NCBI GenBank assembly: GCA_002382445.1
Contig: DGAQ01000073.1
Span: 166,305 to 230,304 of the forward strand
Source of the DNA: Porticoccaceae bacterium UBA4026
GTDB taxonomy: Bacteria > Pseudomonadota > Gammaproteobacteria > Pseudomonadales > Porticoccaceae
Direction: 5' to 3'
DNA length: 64,000 bases
The notes beneath the pieces are model-generated. The model searched no databases. It was not told where the DNA came from and saw only the letters and a list, made by a program, of their open reading frames with translations. Shown here piece after piece: positions 36,725 to 46,130 of the stretch; position 1 is the first letter of the stretch, and each line of letters opens with the position of its first letter. The position numbers and the translations under genes were made by a program.

Positions 36725-38572
36725 ATGAGTGAGACTATTTGGATAATACCGCTGATTCCATTGCTTAGCTCGGTGACACTGATGCTGTTTGGCAGTCGTT
36801 TCAAGGTATCGCAAATTGGGGCCCTGGGAGTTGGTTCAGTGGGCATGGCAGCTTTGCTGACGCTGCTGTTGGCTGCCGAATTTATGCAAAATCAGCAGGT
36901 TATTCAACTCTCCCTTTGGACCTGGATGGAAGTAGCAGGATTTGCCCCAGGCATTTCGTTTTATTTTGATGGGCTGACTTTAGTGATGATGTCGGTAATT
37001 ACCGGCGTTGGTTTTTTAATTCACCTGTTCTCTACTGAATTTATGGAGAAAGACCCAAGTTATGCTCGATACTTCGCCTACCTGAATATGTTTGTTGCCG
37101 CCATGCTGGTTTTGGTGATGGCCGATAACCTCTTATTACTGTATCTGGGGTGGGAAGGCGTAGGGGTTTGTAGTTACCTATTAGTTGGGTTCTGGTACCA
37201 GCATAACGCCAATGGGCATGCGGCGCGCAAGGCCTTTATGGTGACGCGTATCGGCGATACGGCTATGGCTTTGGGTTTATTACTGTTATTCACCGAGCTG
37301 GGCACCCTAGATATTCAGACTATGGTCGGTGAGGCCAACCAAACCTGGCAAGTTGGTGATACTGTCCCCTTAGTTGCCTGTCTCCTACTCGTCTGCGGCG
37401 CTGTCGGAAAATCAGCTCAGTTGCCATTACATACTTGGCTGCCAGACGCTATGGCAGGCCCGACACCCGTGAGTGCTCTGATTCATGCGGCGACAATGGT
37501 TACTGCAGGGGTTTACTTGATAGCGCGGACTCATGGGTTGTTCTTGTTGGCACCCACAGCTATGACAGTGGTTGCAGTCATTGGTATAACCACGTCGCTA
37601 ATGGCGGCCTTTACTGCGCTGATGCAAACCGATATCAAACGTATTTTGGCTTACTCGACGATTAGTCAGATTGGCTATATGTTTCTTGCTTTGGGTGTGG
37701 GGGCTTGGAGTGCAGGAATTTTTCACCTAATGACACATGCCTTTTTCAAAGCCTTATTGTTTTTAGGGTCAGGCGCCATTATCCATTGCCTACATCACGA
37801 ACATAACATTTTCAAAATGGGCGGCCTAAGAACGCGAATGCCGGTCACATTTTGGAGTTTCATGATTGGTTCAGCGGCATTGGCCGCGCTACCAATGACC
37901 TCAGGATTCTTCAGTAAAGACCAGATTTTGCTGCAGGCTTATCAATTGCCTGATATCGGACCAGGACTCTGGATGGCCGGACTTTTAGGCGCATTGCTAA
38001 CCGCCATCTATAGCTTTCGATTAGTCTTTGTGGTGTTTTTTGGTAAGGCCAACACCGAACCTGATAAAGACACTGGCTGGCGCATGGCGGTGCCGCTCTC
38101 GGTGTTGTGTTTTCTGGCCATGGTGGGTGGATGGTTCATGATTCCGGTCACTGAAGTTTTCCCGGTTGGTGATGGCAGTCACCCGGCACACTGGGTTGAA
38201 TATGTGTCTATATCGGTGCCTATTTTTGGTGTGCTGATAGCCTACCTAATCTTTTATAGCGGACGATTAAAAATTGATGGCCTTGCTAACTCGGGCCTAG
38301 GTAAGAGTCTGGGACAGTTTTGGCTCAGTGGTTGGGGTATCGATTGGCTGTATGACCGACTCTTTGTAAGACCTTATTACGGCTTGGCTAATTTGCTTAA
38401 AGGAGAACCTGTGGATGCGATATATGGCTTAATCGTAGCCCTCAATCAAACCTTTAACCACTGGTTGAGTGTTGCTCAGTCAGGCCGCATGCGCTGGTAC
38501 TTGGCAAGCATGGTAGCAGGGCTGATTTTAGTGATTACACTGGCCGCTAATCTTTCAGAAGGGGTGCTGTAA
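36725..38572 (+). CDS. nuoL: NADH-quinone oxidoreductase subunit L
   Basis: NuoL is the distal antiporter-like proton-pumping subunit. In 615 residues it shows the N-terminal Oxidored_q1_N block, the proton_antipo_M core (LGWEGVGVCSYLLVGFW with the key Glu, then LHTWLPDAMAGPTPVSALIHAATMV, and HAFFKALLFLGSGAIIH), and the long C-terminal lateral helix followed by a last membrane helix. Lysines of the central channel are visible in VGKSAQLPLHTW. The stop shares one base with nuoM. Confidence 0.97.
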   Translation: MSETIWIIPLIPLLSSVTLMLFGSRFKVSQIGALGVGSVGMAALLTLLLAAEFMQNQQVIQLSLWTWMEVAGFAPGISFYFDGLTLVMMSVITGVGFLIHLFSTEFMEKDPSYARYFAYLNMFVAAMLVLVMADNLLLLYLGWEGVGVCSYLLVGFWYQHNANGHAARKAFMVTRIGDTAMALGLLLLFTELGTLDIQTMVGEANQTWQVGDTVPLVACLLLVCGAVGKSAQLPLHTWLPDAMAGPTPVSALIHAATMVTAGVYLIARTHGLFLLAPTAMTVVAVIGITTSLMAAFTALMQTDIKRILAYSTISQIGYMFLALGVGAWSAGIFHLMTHAFFKALLFLGSGAIIHCLHHEHNIFKMGGLRTRMPVTFWSFMIGSAALAALPMTSGFFSKDQILLQAYQLPDIGPGLWMAGLLGALLTAIYSFRLVFVVFFGKANTEPDKDTGWRMAVPLSVLCFLAMVGGWFMIPVTEVFPVGDGSHPAHWVEYVSISVPIFGVLIAYLIFYSGRLKIDGLANSGLGKSLGQFWLSGWGIDWLYDRLFVRPYYGLANLLKGEPVDAIYGLIVALNQTFNHWLSVAQSGRMRWYLASMVAGLILVITLAANLSEGVL

Positions 38573-40107
38573 TGGTGATGGTTAACCTTATAGTGATACT
38601 CCTGATCGGCGGCTTGTTGGCTATTTTGTCTGAGCGTATTAGTGACACCATGCCTCGGAAAGTGGCTATGGCGGTGGTCCTAGCCGACTTATTATATCTT
38701 CTTATTTGCCTGTCTGGGATGCCTGAGATTACCCAACTGCAAGCACCTGTGGCCAATGACCCCTCGACTTGGTTAATGCACTTTAAGGCTGACTGGATCC
38801 CCGCTTTTGGTATCAGTATCGAGCTGGCGTTAGACGGTATTAGTTTGCTGATGGTATTGCTAACACTGGTTCTTGGCGCCATTGCTATCAGTGCTTCATG
38901 GACCGATATTGTAGTGCGCAAAGGCTTCTTTGAAGCTAACTTGTTGTGGTCTCTGGCCGGTGTGTTAGGGGTGTTCATGGCTCTAGACCTGATGCTGTTT
39001 TTCTTGTTTTGGGAGGTCATGCTAATCCCCATGTATTTCATGATTGCTATCTGGGGTCATGAAAATCGTGGCTATGCGGCCATGAAGTTCTTTATATTTA
39101 CCCAAGCCAGTGGCTTGTTGATGCTGATATCTATACTGGCACTGGTGGCGGTTAATCATAGCGGCACAGGGATTTGGACTTTTAGTTACTTTGATTTGCT
39201 GAATACCGAGATGGCCGAGCGAACTGCCCACTGGATCATGCTGGGTTTCTTTATTGCCTTTGTGGTCAAGTTACCTGGGTTTCCTTTCCATACTTGGTTA
39301 CCCGATGCACATACGCAGGCGCCTACGGCCGGTAGCGTAATCCTGGCTGGCATCCTCCTTAAAACCGGTGCTTACGGACTCATTCGGTTTGCGGTACCCC
39401 TATTTCCTGAGGCGGCGTTAAATTTTTCCTATCCCGCTATGTTGTTGGGCGCGGCGGGCGTGGTCTATGGTGCCGTGCTGGCCTTCGGTCAAACAGACTT
39501 TAAGCGCCTCATCGCCTATAGCAGTGTCAGTCATATGGGCTTTGTACTTCTTGGCATCTATGCGTGGAATGAATTAGCACTGCAGGGTGCAGTGATGCAA
39601 ATGGTGGCTCATGGGTTCAGCACCGCGGCTCTGTTTATGATCGCGGGTTCATTACAAGAGCGGTTGCACACCAGAGACATGCGTGAGATGAGTGGTCTGT
39701 GGCAGCAAATGCCGCGGATGGGCGCAGTAGCGATGTTTTTTGTAGTGGCATCATTAGGCCTGCCAGGCTTGGGTAATTTTGTTGCTGAATTTTTGGTGTT
39801 ACTGGGGCTTTTCCAGATCAATGTTTGGATTACTGTAGTTGCCGCTACGGGCCTTATAACCGGTGCAGCCTATTCGCTACTTCTTATGCAGCGATCTTTT
39901 CAGGGTGAGGTCAATAAAAAGTGGGCTAACTATGGTCTTATTGATTTCGGCTCCCGCGAGATGCTGACCATGGCGGTAATGATGATCGCTCTAATAGTGT
40001 TGGGGATTTATCCGCAACCCGTATTAGATGCGGCACAACCGGTATTGCAAAGTTTACTTGAACTCACCGCCTCACCGACGGTTGACGTTGTGGAGGTGGC
40101 GCAATGA
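38572..40107 (+). CDS. nuoM: NADH-quinone oxidoreductase subunit M
   Basis: NuoM is the middle antiporter-like subunit. The 511-residue, 14-helix protein has the conserved FFLFWEVMLIPMYFMIAIWGHE block carrying the essential Glu, VKLPGFPFHTWLPDAHTQAPT, and MVAHGFSTAALFMIAG. A second ATG two codons in (38578) is an equally possible start. It overlaps nuoL by one base and nuoN by four (ATGA). Confidence 0.97.
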   Translation: MVMVNLIVILLIGGLLAILSERISDTMPRKVAMAVVLADLLYLLICLSGMPEITQLQAPVANDPSTWLMHFKADWIPAFGISIELALDGISLLMVLLTLVLGAIAISASWTDIVVRKGFFEANLLWSLAGVLGVFMALDLMLFFLFWEVMLIPMYFMIAIWGHENRGYAAMKFFIFTQASGLLMLISILALVAVNHSGTGIWTFSYFDLLNTEMAERTAHWIMLGFFIAFVVKLPGFPFHTWLPDAHTQAPTAGSVILAGILLKTGAYGLIRFAVPLFPEAALNFSYPAMLLGAAGVVYGAVLAFGQTDFKRLIAYSSVSHMGFVLLGIYAWNELALQGAVMQMVAHGFSTAALFMIAGSLQERLHTRDMREMSGLWQQMPRMGAVAMFFVVASLGLPGLGNFVAEFLVLLGLFQINVWITVVAATGLITGAAYSLLLMQRSFQGEVNKKWANYGLIDFGSREMLTMAVMMIALIVLGIYPQPVLDAAQPVLQSLLELTASPTVDVVEVAQ

Positions 40108-41525
40108 ACGCGACTATGTTCTCGTCCTTAGCGCCGATTTTGATACTGTCTCTTACCTCTATTGTACTGATGATACAGGCCTCAGTAAAAAGGGATCAGT
40201 CCGTTGCGTGGGTGATTACTGCTGTTGGTTTTGCACTGACTCTGTGGGGCGCTAGCTATGCCCGAGACTTTACCCAACCAGTAACGATTCTTTTACAAGT
40301 CGACCACTGGAGCCTGTTTTTCACTAGCCTGATTACGCTCGCCTCTTTGGTGATTCTGGTACTCTCCCGAGACACATTTTCGCCTGAGGGTGAGCGAAAA
40401 GAAGAATATTATTTACTGCTAGTCCTGTCTGTATTGGGGGCCGTGGTATTAATTCAGTCCAGTCATATGGTTTCTTTATTGCTGGGTATGGAGTTAATGG
40501 GCGTCGCTCTTTACGCCATGATAGCCTTTCCAGAGCGCGGTCAGTTGCCTCTTGAGGGCGCTATTAAATACTTGGTTCTGTCGGCCTGTGCTTCGGCAAT
40601 GCTGCTCTATGGCTTTGCTCTGATTTACGCGGCTACTGGTGAATTAAGTTACGCAGGCATTGGGGCTAAAGCCGCCGCCGCTTTCGCTGTAAACCCTATG
40701 CTGATTATGGCTGGCAGTGCGATGGTATTGGCGGGTATTGGCTTTAAGTTATCCTTGGCACCTTTCCACATGTGGACTCCGGATGTCTACCAGGGTGCGC
40801 CCACACCGGTTACCGGTTTTCTTGCGACGGTTTCTAAGGGCGCGGTGTTTATCGCCCTTAGCCGTTTCTATATGGATGGCGCCCTCTATCAATACAGCGG
40901 TTTAAACACGGCTTTAGTGGTGTTGGCGGTTGCGTCTATGTTAGTTGGCAATTGGCTGGCCTTACGCCAAGAAAATATCAAACGCTTATTAGCCTATTCA
41001 TCCATAGCTCATTTTGGTTATCTACTCGTAGTGTTGATCGCTTTGGCGCATCTGGATGCAGGACTCATTAGCCAGAGTATTACCTTTTATCTGACGGCCT
41101 ATACAGTGACTACGCTAACAGCTTTTGCAGTCGTCTCAACGGTAGCCGGCGAAGACCCAGCTAAACAAGATATTAGCGCCTTTGAGGGTCTATTTTGGCA
41201 TCGTCCACTAGAGGCATCAGCCCTAACTGTGGCCATGTTATCACTAGCAGGCATACCTTTGACCGCTGGGTTTATGGCCAAGTTCTTCGTCATTACGGTT
41301 GGTATTCAGTCAGATCTATGGGGATTGCTGGCGGTGTTAGTGGTGGGCAGTGCCGTTGGCATCTATTACTATCTGAGGGTTATTTTTGCTATGAGTAAGT
41401 CTATCGAAGGTGACGGTCAAAGTGCCAATCACCTTGAAAAACTACTTGTACTGGCCTTGTTGGCGTCCATTTTAGTGCTTGGGTCTTGGCCACAACCTTT
41501 TATTGTCTATGTAGGGGGGCTATAA
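40104..41525 (+). CDS. nuoN: NADH-quinone oxidoreductase subunit N
   Basis: NuoN is the proximal antiporter-like subunit and the last gene of the operon. The 473-residue protein has the LLGMELMGVALYAMIAF block with the conserved Glu, FKLSLAPFHMWTPDVYQGAPTPVT and LLAYSSIAHFGYLL. The size and order are normal. No hairpin terminator is obvious after the stop. The next gene, a CBS protein, begins 42 bp later and may be read from the same transcript. Confidence 0.97.
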   Translation: MNATMFSSLAPILILSLTSIVLMIQASVKRDQSVAWVITAVGFALTLWGASYARDFTQPVTILLQVDHWSLFFTSLITLASLVILVLSRDTFSPEGERKEEYYLLLVLSVLGAVVLIQSSHMVSLLLGMELMGVALYAMIAFPERGQLPLEGAIKYLVLSACASAMLLYGFALIYAATGELSYAGIGAKAAAAFAVNPMLIMAGSAMVLAGIGFKLSLAPFHMWTPDVYQGAPTPVTGFLATVSKGAVFIALSRFYMDGALYQYSGLNTALVVLAVASMLVGNWLALRQENIKRLLAYSSIAHFGYLLVVLIALAHLDAGLISQSITFYLTAYTVTTLTAFAVVSTVAGEDPAKQDISAFEGLFWHRPLEASALTVAMLSLAGIPLTAGFMAKFFVITVGIQSDLWGLLAVLVVGSAVGIYYYLRVIFAMSKSIEGDGQSANHLEKLLVLALLASILVLGSWPQPFIVYVGGL

Positions 41526-41567
41526 AACTAGCTTTTGTAAACAGTTAATCAAAGTGCGGAGGTGTTT

Positions 41568-41984
41568 ATGCTACATTCGGTTGACCTGAGTGATTATATG
41601 GTTCAGGTGCCCATAAAGATTCTAGCGGATGCTGATCTTTTTGAAGCGATTCATATGATTATTGACAATAAGATATCTGGAATATGCGTTGTCGACGAGC
41701 ATGGCGATCTAGTGGGCTTGTTATCTGAAATAGATTGTTTGCGAGCTATTTTGGCAGTAACCTACAACGAGCATGGAGATGTTGGCAAGGTCAGAGATTA
41801 TATGACTAAAGAGGTTGATTACTGTGATTTACATGCTGATCTAGTTGATATTGCCGATGATATGGTGAAAAAGGGCCATCGTCGTCGTCCCGTCTTAGAT
41901 CATGGGAAATTAGTGGGTCAGATCACTTGTCGACAGCTCTTGAGGGTTGTCAGCGAATTCAATCAAAATGCCGTGGTGGTATAG
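41568..41984 (+). CDS. CBS-domain protein
   Basis: This 138-residue protein is little more than a pair of CBS domains (about 12-62 and 77-132), a fold that senses adenosine nucleotides or similar ligands. The second repeat contains KKGHRRRPVLDHGKLVGQIT, a typical CBS beta-strand pattern. No effector domain is attached, so the target must be a separate protein. I choose ATG 41568 with GGAGG five bases upstream; an in-frame GTG lies two codons earlier. It follows nuoN by 42 bp, which could mean co-expression with complex I, but a functional link is only inference. Confidence 0.85.
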   Translation: MLHSVDLSDYMVQVPIKILADADLFEAIHMIIDNKISGICVVDEHGDLVGLLSEIDCLRAILAVTYNEHGDVGKVRDYMTKEVDYCDLHADLVDIADDMVKKGHRRRPVLDHGKLVGQITCRQLLRVVSEFNQNAVVV

Positions 41985-41993
41985 AGTTATAGA

Positions 41994-42899
41994 CTAATCG
42001 CTTGAAATTAGGTGATTGTGATGGGTGATAGCACGACTCTCATTCAATTGATATAAGTGATCGACTTGCTCCGGCATGCAAGACAGGCAGTGCTCAGTGA
42101 TACGCTGAGAGTAGTTGATAAAGTGTCGGATATCATCTTCGGTCATAATGTTTGAAATAGCTCGTTCTGTATTACTGAGTCTTAAGCGCTCGGCCAACTT
42201 CTGCTCTTGTTCTAGCCGCCAGTGAAAAACCCTATCAAAAGAGGGCGCTCTAAGCATTACGCGGCGATCAACCATATTAAATAAGGTTTGATAATTTCCT
42301 GCTAAAGCGTCATTGACGAAATGACGCCATAAACCCTCGGCATCAGATTGTCGTTCTAAGTCGTTAATCGGCACGGCTAACTTTTCGTCCGCCTCTGGAG
42401 TGGCACCAAAACACCAGCCCTCAATCACTATGAGCCCAACAGGGCCTTCTATCATTGAACATTCTCTAATTCCAACTCTGTCATCAGTGCTCTTATCAAA
42501 CCGGGCAAGAAGAGTTTTTTTACCACACTTAAGACTATTAATAGAATTAATAGCGAGCTCAACGTCGTGAGTGCCAGGCACGCCGCGGACGGCTAATAGA
42601 GGGTGCACGTCACGCGCAAGGAGGTTGCGCTGTTTCTTAGTTAGATAAAAATCGTCCATCGACAGGGCCACGGCGGTTACGTCATATTGGCTCTCTACTT
42701 GGGTGCAAAGATAATCGGCCAGTGTTGACTTGCCTGATCCCTGACAGCCGTTAACACCTATTATCTGAATACGTGGGTCGCGTTCATAACGTTCGCCAAA
42801 CTCCGTGATGATCGGAGAAAACCACTGCTCAGCCATCGAAAGATAAGAATCAGGCAATCTATGACGGTTAATAAAGCTTTGCAATGCGGGCGTTGTCAT
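41994..42899 (-). CDS. P-loop kinase, D-glycerate 3-kinase-like
   Basis: The 301-residue protein has a P-loop GCQGSGKST (residues 51-59), then SMDDFYLTKKQR near 100, and HPLLAVRGVPGTHD, which together match the D-glycerate 3-kinase (plant GLYK / YggC-like) family rather than uridine kinase or pantothenate kinase. It would phosphorylate D-glycerate to 3-phosphoglycerate in the cytoplasm. The family has also been annotated as 'uridine kinase-like', so the substrate is not certain. If it is a glycerate kinase, it could link serine-derived carbon from the C1 island to central metabolism; this is inference. Its 3' end lies 9 bp from the convergent CBS gene. Confidence 0.78.
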   Translation of the reverse strand: MTTPALQSFINRHRLPDSYLSMAEQWFSPIITEFGERYERDPRIQIIGVNGCQGSGKSTLADYLCTQVESQYDVTAVALSMDDFYLTKKQRNLLARDVHPLLAVRGVPGTHDVELAINSINSLKCGKKTLLARFDKSTDDRVGIRECSMIEGPVGLIVIEGWCFGATPEADEKLAVPINDLERQSDAEGLWRHFVNDALAGNYQTLFNMVDRRVMLRAPSFDRVFHWRLEQEQKLAERLRLSNTERAISNIMTEDDIRHFINYSQRITEHCLSCMPEQVDHLYQLNESRAITHHNHLISSD

Positions 42900-43054
42900 A
42901 AAATTGAAGCTCTAAAGAAGCGGTATAAGATAAACCGTTAGTATCTTTATAATATAGGATGAAATACCTAATCTAAAGCACCGTTTGTCATAAATTACTG
43001 GCATAATCTGGGAGAAATTCAATTCAGGGAACATTTTTATTTGGACTAAATATT
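42900..43054. promoter_or_regulatory. Divergent kinase/alkaline phosphatase intergenic region
   Basis: The 155-bp region must hold the promoters of both genes. TTGTCAT (42985-42991) and CTGGCAT (42998-43004) resemble the two half-sites of a Pho box (CTGTCAT repeats), but the gap is six bases rather than the usual four, so the match is only suggestive. Confidence 0.3.
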
Positions 43055-44476
43055 ATGGGCTATCATTCAGGCAAGAGCGTTAATCTAATCCTCGGCGCAC
43101 TTTTATGTGCAGCCCTGTGCGCAATTTCGGCCATCAGCAACGCGGGAAACGTGATTCTAATTATCGGTGATGGTATGGACGATCATCAAGTGACTATAGC
43201 GCGTAACTATTTAGTGGGCAGTCGAGGCAAGCTTACGCTTGATCAACTGCCGTTGAGAAGTACTGCTCAGGTGTTATCGGTTGATGATAAAAATCCAGAT
43301 CGACCGATTTATGTCGCTGACTCGGCAAACAGTGCCACCTCTATGGCTAGCGGTGTTGCAACGAGCGTTGGACGGATAGGTACTAGCGCCGGTGACGATA
43401 GAGACTTAGTTAATATTATTGAGCTGGCGCGGAAGAAGGGCATCAAAACGGGGATAGTGACTACTGCTAGTATTACCGATGCAACACCATCCGCCTTTTA
43501 CGCGCATGTCAGTCTACGTGACTGCGAAAACCCTGAGATGATGGTTGAAGTAGAGACATACTTTGGCACTATTATTGATTGCTCTCAAGACCTAAAAAGT
43601 AATGCTGGCCTCGGTTCTATTTCAGAGCAGTTAGTGGACTCTGGGGTTGATGTAGCCCTTGGTGGCGGAGCGAAACATTTTATTCCACTAGGCGAGGGTT
43701 CAGATCAAACGGTCCTGCAACTAGCCGAAAAGACTGGCTATCAGGTGGTGACAACTGCGCTTGAACTGGCTACCAAAGGTTCAGGTAAACTGCTCGGTTT
43801 GTTTTCACCCAGCACTATGCCGGTTATGTGGCGCGGTGAAGGTGGCCGAGCGGCGGAAAAGCCCGTACCGAGTCTGTTAAACAGCTTACACTGGACGCTT
43901 GGCTCAGTCACCTACCCCGAGCCAATGGACTGTGAAGATAATCCTGAATATATAGGCATGCCAAGCCTTGCGTTGATGAGCGAGACGGCCTTGTCGCGTT
44001 TGACGGCTGACGACGATACCTTTTTCTTGATGATCGAATCAGCATCAATCGATAAGCAATCACATCAGCGTAAAGCCTGTGGCAGTATTGGGGAATTACA
44101 GCAACTTGATGAGACTCTTGGCGTAGCACTAGCTTTTGCTGAAAGCCATCCTGGTACGCTTATTTTAGTCACAGCTGATCATGGTCAGGCTGCGCAGTTA
44201 GTGGCTGAGAGAACTCTTTTTAGTGATATTCCAATGCCTGTCTATAGTCCTGGGCACGTAGCTCGTATCAATACACTAGAAGGCGAAGTCATGGCCGTGA
44301 ACTACGCTACCAACGATTTTATTATTGAAGAGCACACCGGAGTTAACGTACCCTTGCTCAGTAATGCTGTGGGTCAAGGGTTAGTGCCGGCTATGGTCAC
44401 TCAACCTGAAATTTTCAATATTATTAAGAGCCATCTATTGAAACAAAAACAATCAGACCCCATAAATAGGATCTAG
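43055..44476 (+). CDS. Alkaline phosphatase (PhoA superfamily)
   Basis: This exported phosphomonoesterase has 473 residues. A signal peptide covers about 1-30 (GALLCAALCAISAISNAG). The metal site begins with IIGDGMDDHQ (Asp39), the nucleophile is probably Ser90 in ADSANSATSMASG, and the later EsASIDKQSH and TADHGQA segments carry zinc ligands. The gene may serve phosphate scavenging in seawater. It is followed after four bases by a glutathione transferase gene. I leave the symbol blank because several PhoA-like subfamilies exist in marine bacteria. Confidence 0.9.
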   Translation: MGYHSGKSVNLILGALLCAALCAISAISNAGNVILIIGDGMDDHQVTIARNYLVGSRGKLTLDQLPLRSTAQVLSVDDKNPDRPIYVADSANSATSMASGVATSVGRIGTSAGDDRDLVNIIELARKKGIKTGIVTTASITDATPSAFYAHVSLRDCENPEMMVEVETYFGTIIDCSQDLKSNAGLGSISEQLVDSGVDVALGGGAKHFIPLGEGSDQTVLQLAEKTGYQVVTTALELATKGSGKLLGLFSPSTMPVMWRGEGGRAAEKPVPSLLNSLHWTLGSVTYPEPMDCEDNPEYIGMPSLALMSETALSRLTADDDTFFLMIESASIDKQSHQRKACGSIGELQQLDETLGVALAFAESHPGTLILVTADHGQAAQLVAERTLFSDIPMPVYSPGHVARINTLEGEVMAVNYATNDFIIEEHTGVNVPLLSNAVGQGLVPAMVTQPEIFNIIKSHLLKQKQSDPINRI

Positions 44477-44480
44477 AGTC

Positions 44481-45113
44481 ATGTTGACAGTACATCACCT
44501 GAATAACTCACGCTCTCAGCGTATCATTTGGCTGCTTGAAGAGCTGGGTGTTGATTACCAGATTAAGAGCTATCAGCGTGACCCGGTCACGAGTTTAGCA
44601 CCACCAGAGCTTGAGGCAGTGCATCCCTTGGGGAAATCCCCGGTGCTAACTGATGGAGCTGTTACAGTGTTTGAATCGGGCGCTATTATCGACTATCTGT
44701 TGCGTCATTACGGTGGTGGCCAGTTTTTACCCACGACAGGTAGTAATGATCATGAGCGATACCTTCAGTGGCTGCACTACGGGGAGAGTGGTGCTGTGTT
44801 GCCATTAATGCTCAAACTTTACACATCTAAGCTCCCCGATGGTGGCGAGGCCTTGAAACCGCGCATTAATGATGAGTTAACCCGACATTTGGGCTACATA
44901 GAACAATCCTTAGAAGGCCTTAGTTGGTTTGTGGGGGATACCTTTAGCGGTGCAGATATTCAGTTGTCCTTTATTGCCGAAATTGCCCCCATGATGTATT
45001 CCGCTGATAAACTCCCTAACCTAATGGCATTTCGTGATCGATGTCATGAGCGTCCGGCCTACCAGCGCGGTATAGCTAAAACTAACTTTTATGCCTATGG
45101 GCCAAAACAATAG
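44481..45113 (+). CDS. Glutathione S-transferase
   Basis: A 210-residue cytosolic GST. The N-terminal thioredoxin fold (1-80) has NNSRSQRIIWLLEELGVDY with the glutathione-binding serine region, the cis-Pro LGKSPVL and FESGAIIDYL. An all-helical C-terminal domain follows, with the WFVGDTFSGADIQLSF motif. The substrate cannot be predicted. It is co-directional with the phosphatase and the following lipoprotein gene, separated by only a few bases, though the three functions do not obviously belong together. Confidence 0.92.
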   Translation: MLTVHHLNNSRSQRIIWLLEELGVDYQIKSYQRDPVTSLAPPELEAVHPLGKSPVLTDGAVTVFESGAIIDYLLRHYGGGQFLPTTGSNDHERYLQWLHYGESGAVLPLMLKLYTSKLPDGGEALKPRINDELTRHLGYIEQSLEGLSWFVGDTFSGADIQLSFIAEIAPMMYSADKLPNLMAFRDRCHERPAYQRGIAKTNFYAYGPKQ

Positions 45114-45120
45114 AGAAACC

Positions 45121-46104
45121 ATGATTAAAATATCGCTTAAAATCGGCCTAAGTTTTATGTGTCTAGGCTTTTTAGTCGCCTGTAGTGAAAATAAAGTGCC
45201 CCTTGTGTGCCTGCCGGGCAGTGACGCTAATCAAACGGTTAACGTGAGTGGCGGTGATTTTAAATTTGGCGATAATCGTTATTATCCTGACGAAGGACCG
45301 GTCAAAATAATCCGGGTTGCTGACTTCAATATTGATAAAACCGAAGTTACTAATGGCCAGTTTAAAGCCTTTGTTGAGGCTACCGGTTATGTCACTGCTG
45401 CCGAACGTGGCCTGTCTGAACTAGAGTTTCCGCAGATTCCATCAGAGTTTAGAGAGCCAGGTTCTATGGTGTTTGTTGCTCCTGATTTAGACAAGCCAAG
45501 TTCGCCCTCAACCTGGTGGCGGTTCATTCCAGGTGCTAATTGGCAGCATCCTGAGGGACCTGCCAGTTCCATTGAGGGGAAAGAAACCTATCCAGTGGTT
45601 CAGATTGTCCATGCCGATGCTGTAGCCTATGCCCAGTGGCTGGGGCGACGCTTACCCACTGAGGCGGAGTGGGAATATGCCTCTCGAGGTGGGCTAGATG
45701 GCGCGTCTTTTTCGTGGGGAGAAGAGAGCCCCAATGTTGGTAAACCAAAAGCCAATACTTGGCAAGGGCGCTTTCCCTACAGTAATATGAACGAAGATGG
45801 TTTTGTTGGTAGCTCCCCTGTAGGCTGTTTTGCAGCCAACGGACTTGGATTATACGATACCACTGGTAATGTCTGGGAGTGGACTGATACGGCTTATGGA
45901 CCTGATCGCAAACGAGATTACGGTATGCAAGGCTATGACCCGCAGCAACCGGGTGTGACGGTTAAGACTCTCAAAGGCGGTTCCTTTTTGTGCTCAGACA
46001 ATTACTGTCAGCGCTTTCGGCCCGCTGCGCGACAGGCTCAAGATACGACTTTGGCATCATCCCACATTGGGTTTCGCACAGCGGGAGAAATTCCAGCCTA
46101 CTAG
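45121..46104 (+). CDS. Lipoprotein formylglycine-generating enzyme (SUMF1/FGE family)
   Basis: The family oxidises an active-site Cys of sulfatases to formylglycine using O2 and copper. From ATG 45121 the 327-residue protein begins with a lipoprotein signal (basic start, hydrophobic core, lipobox LVAC, Cys near residue 21), so it should be exported. The FGE fold follows with FNIDKTEVTN, RRLPTEAEWEYASRGG, NVWEWTDTAY and KGGSFLCSDNYCQRFRPAAR. Cys291 and Cys296 match the two catalytic cysteines of human FGE (336 and 341), and many SUMF1-fold proteins lack them. No sulfatase gene is in the window. The longer frame from 45091 overlaps the GST stop and would not place the signal peptide at the N-terminus, so I reject it. 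Confidence 0.87.
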   Translation: MIKISLKIGLSFMCLGFLVACSENKVPLVCLPGSDANQTVNVSGGDFKFGDNRYYPDEGPVKIIRVADFNIDKTEVTNGQFKAFVEATGYVTAAERGLSELEFPQIPSEFREPGSMVFVAPDLDKPSSPSTWWRFIPGANWQHPEGPASSIEGKETYPVVQIVHADAVAYAQWLGRRLPTEAEWEYASRGGLDGASFSWGEESPNVGKPKANTWQGRFPYSNMNEDGFVGSSPVGCFAANGLGLYDTTGNVWEWTDTAYGPDRKRDYGMQGYDPQQPGVTVKTLKGGSFLCSDNYCQRFRPAARQAQDTTLASSHIGFRTAGEIPAY

Positions 46105-46130
46105 TTTAATTTAAGAGGGTGACTGACTGT

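Noticed and set aside
45091..45120. Longer N-terminus for the FGE-like lipoprotein
   Set aside because: It overlaps the GST stop and would bury the lipoprotein signal peptide.
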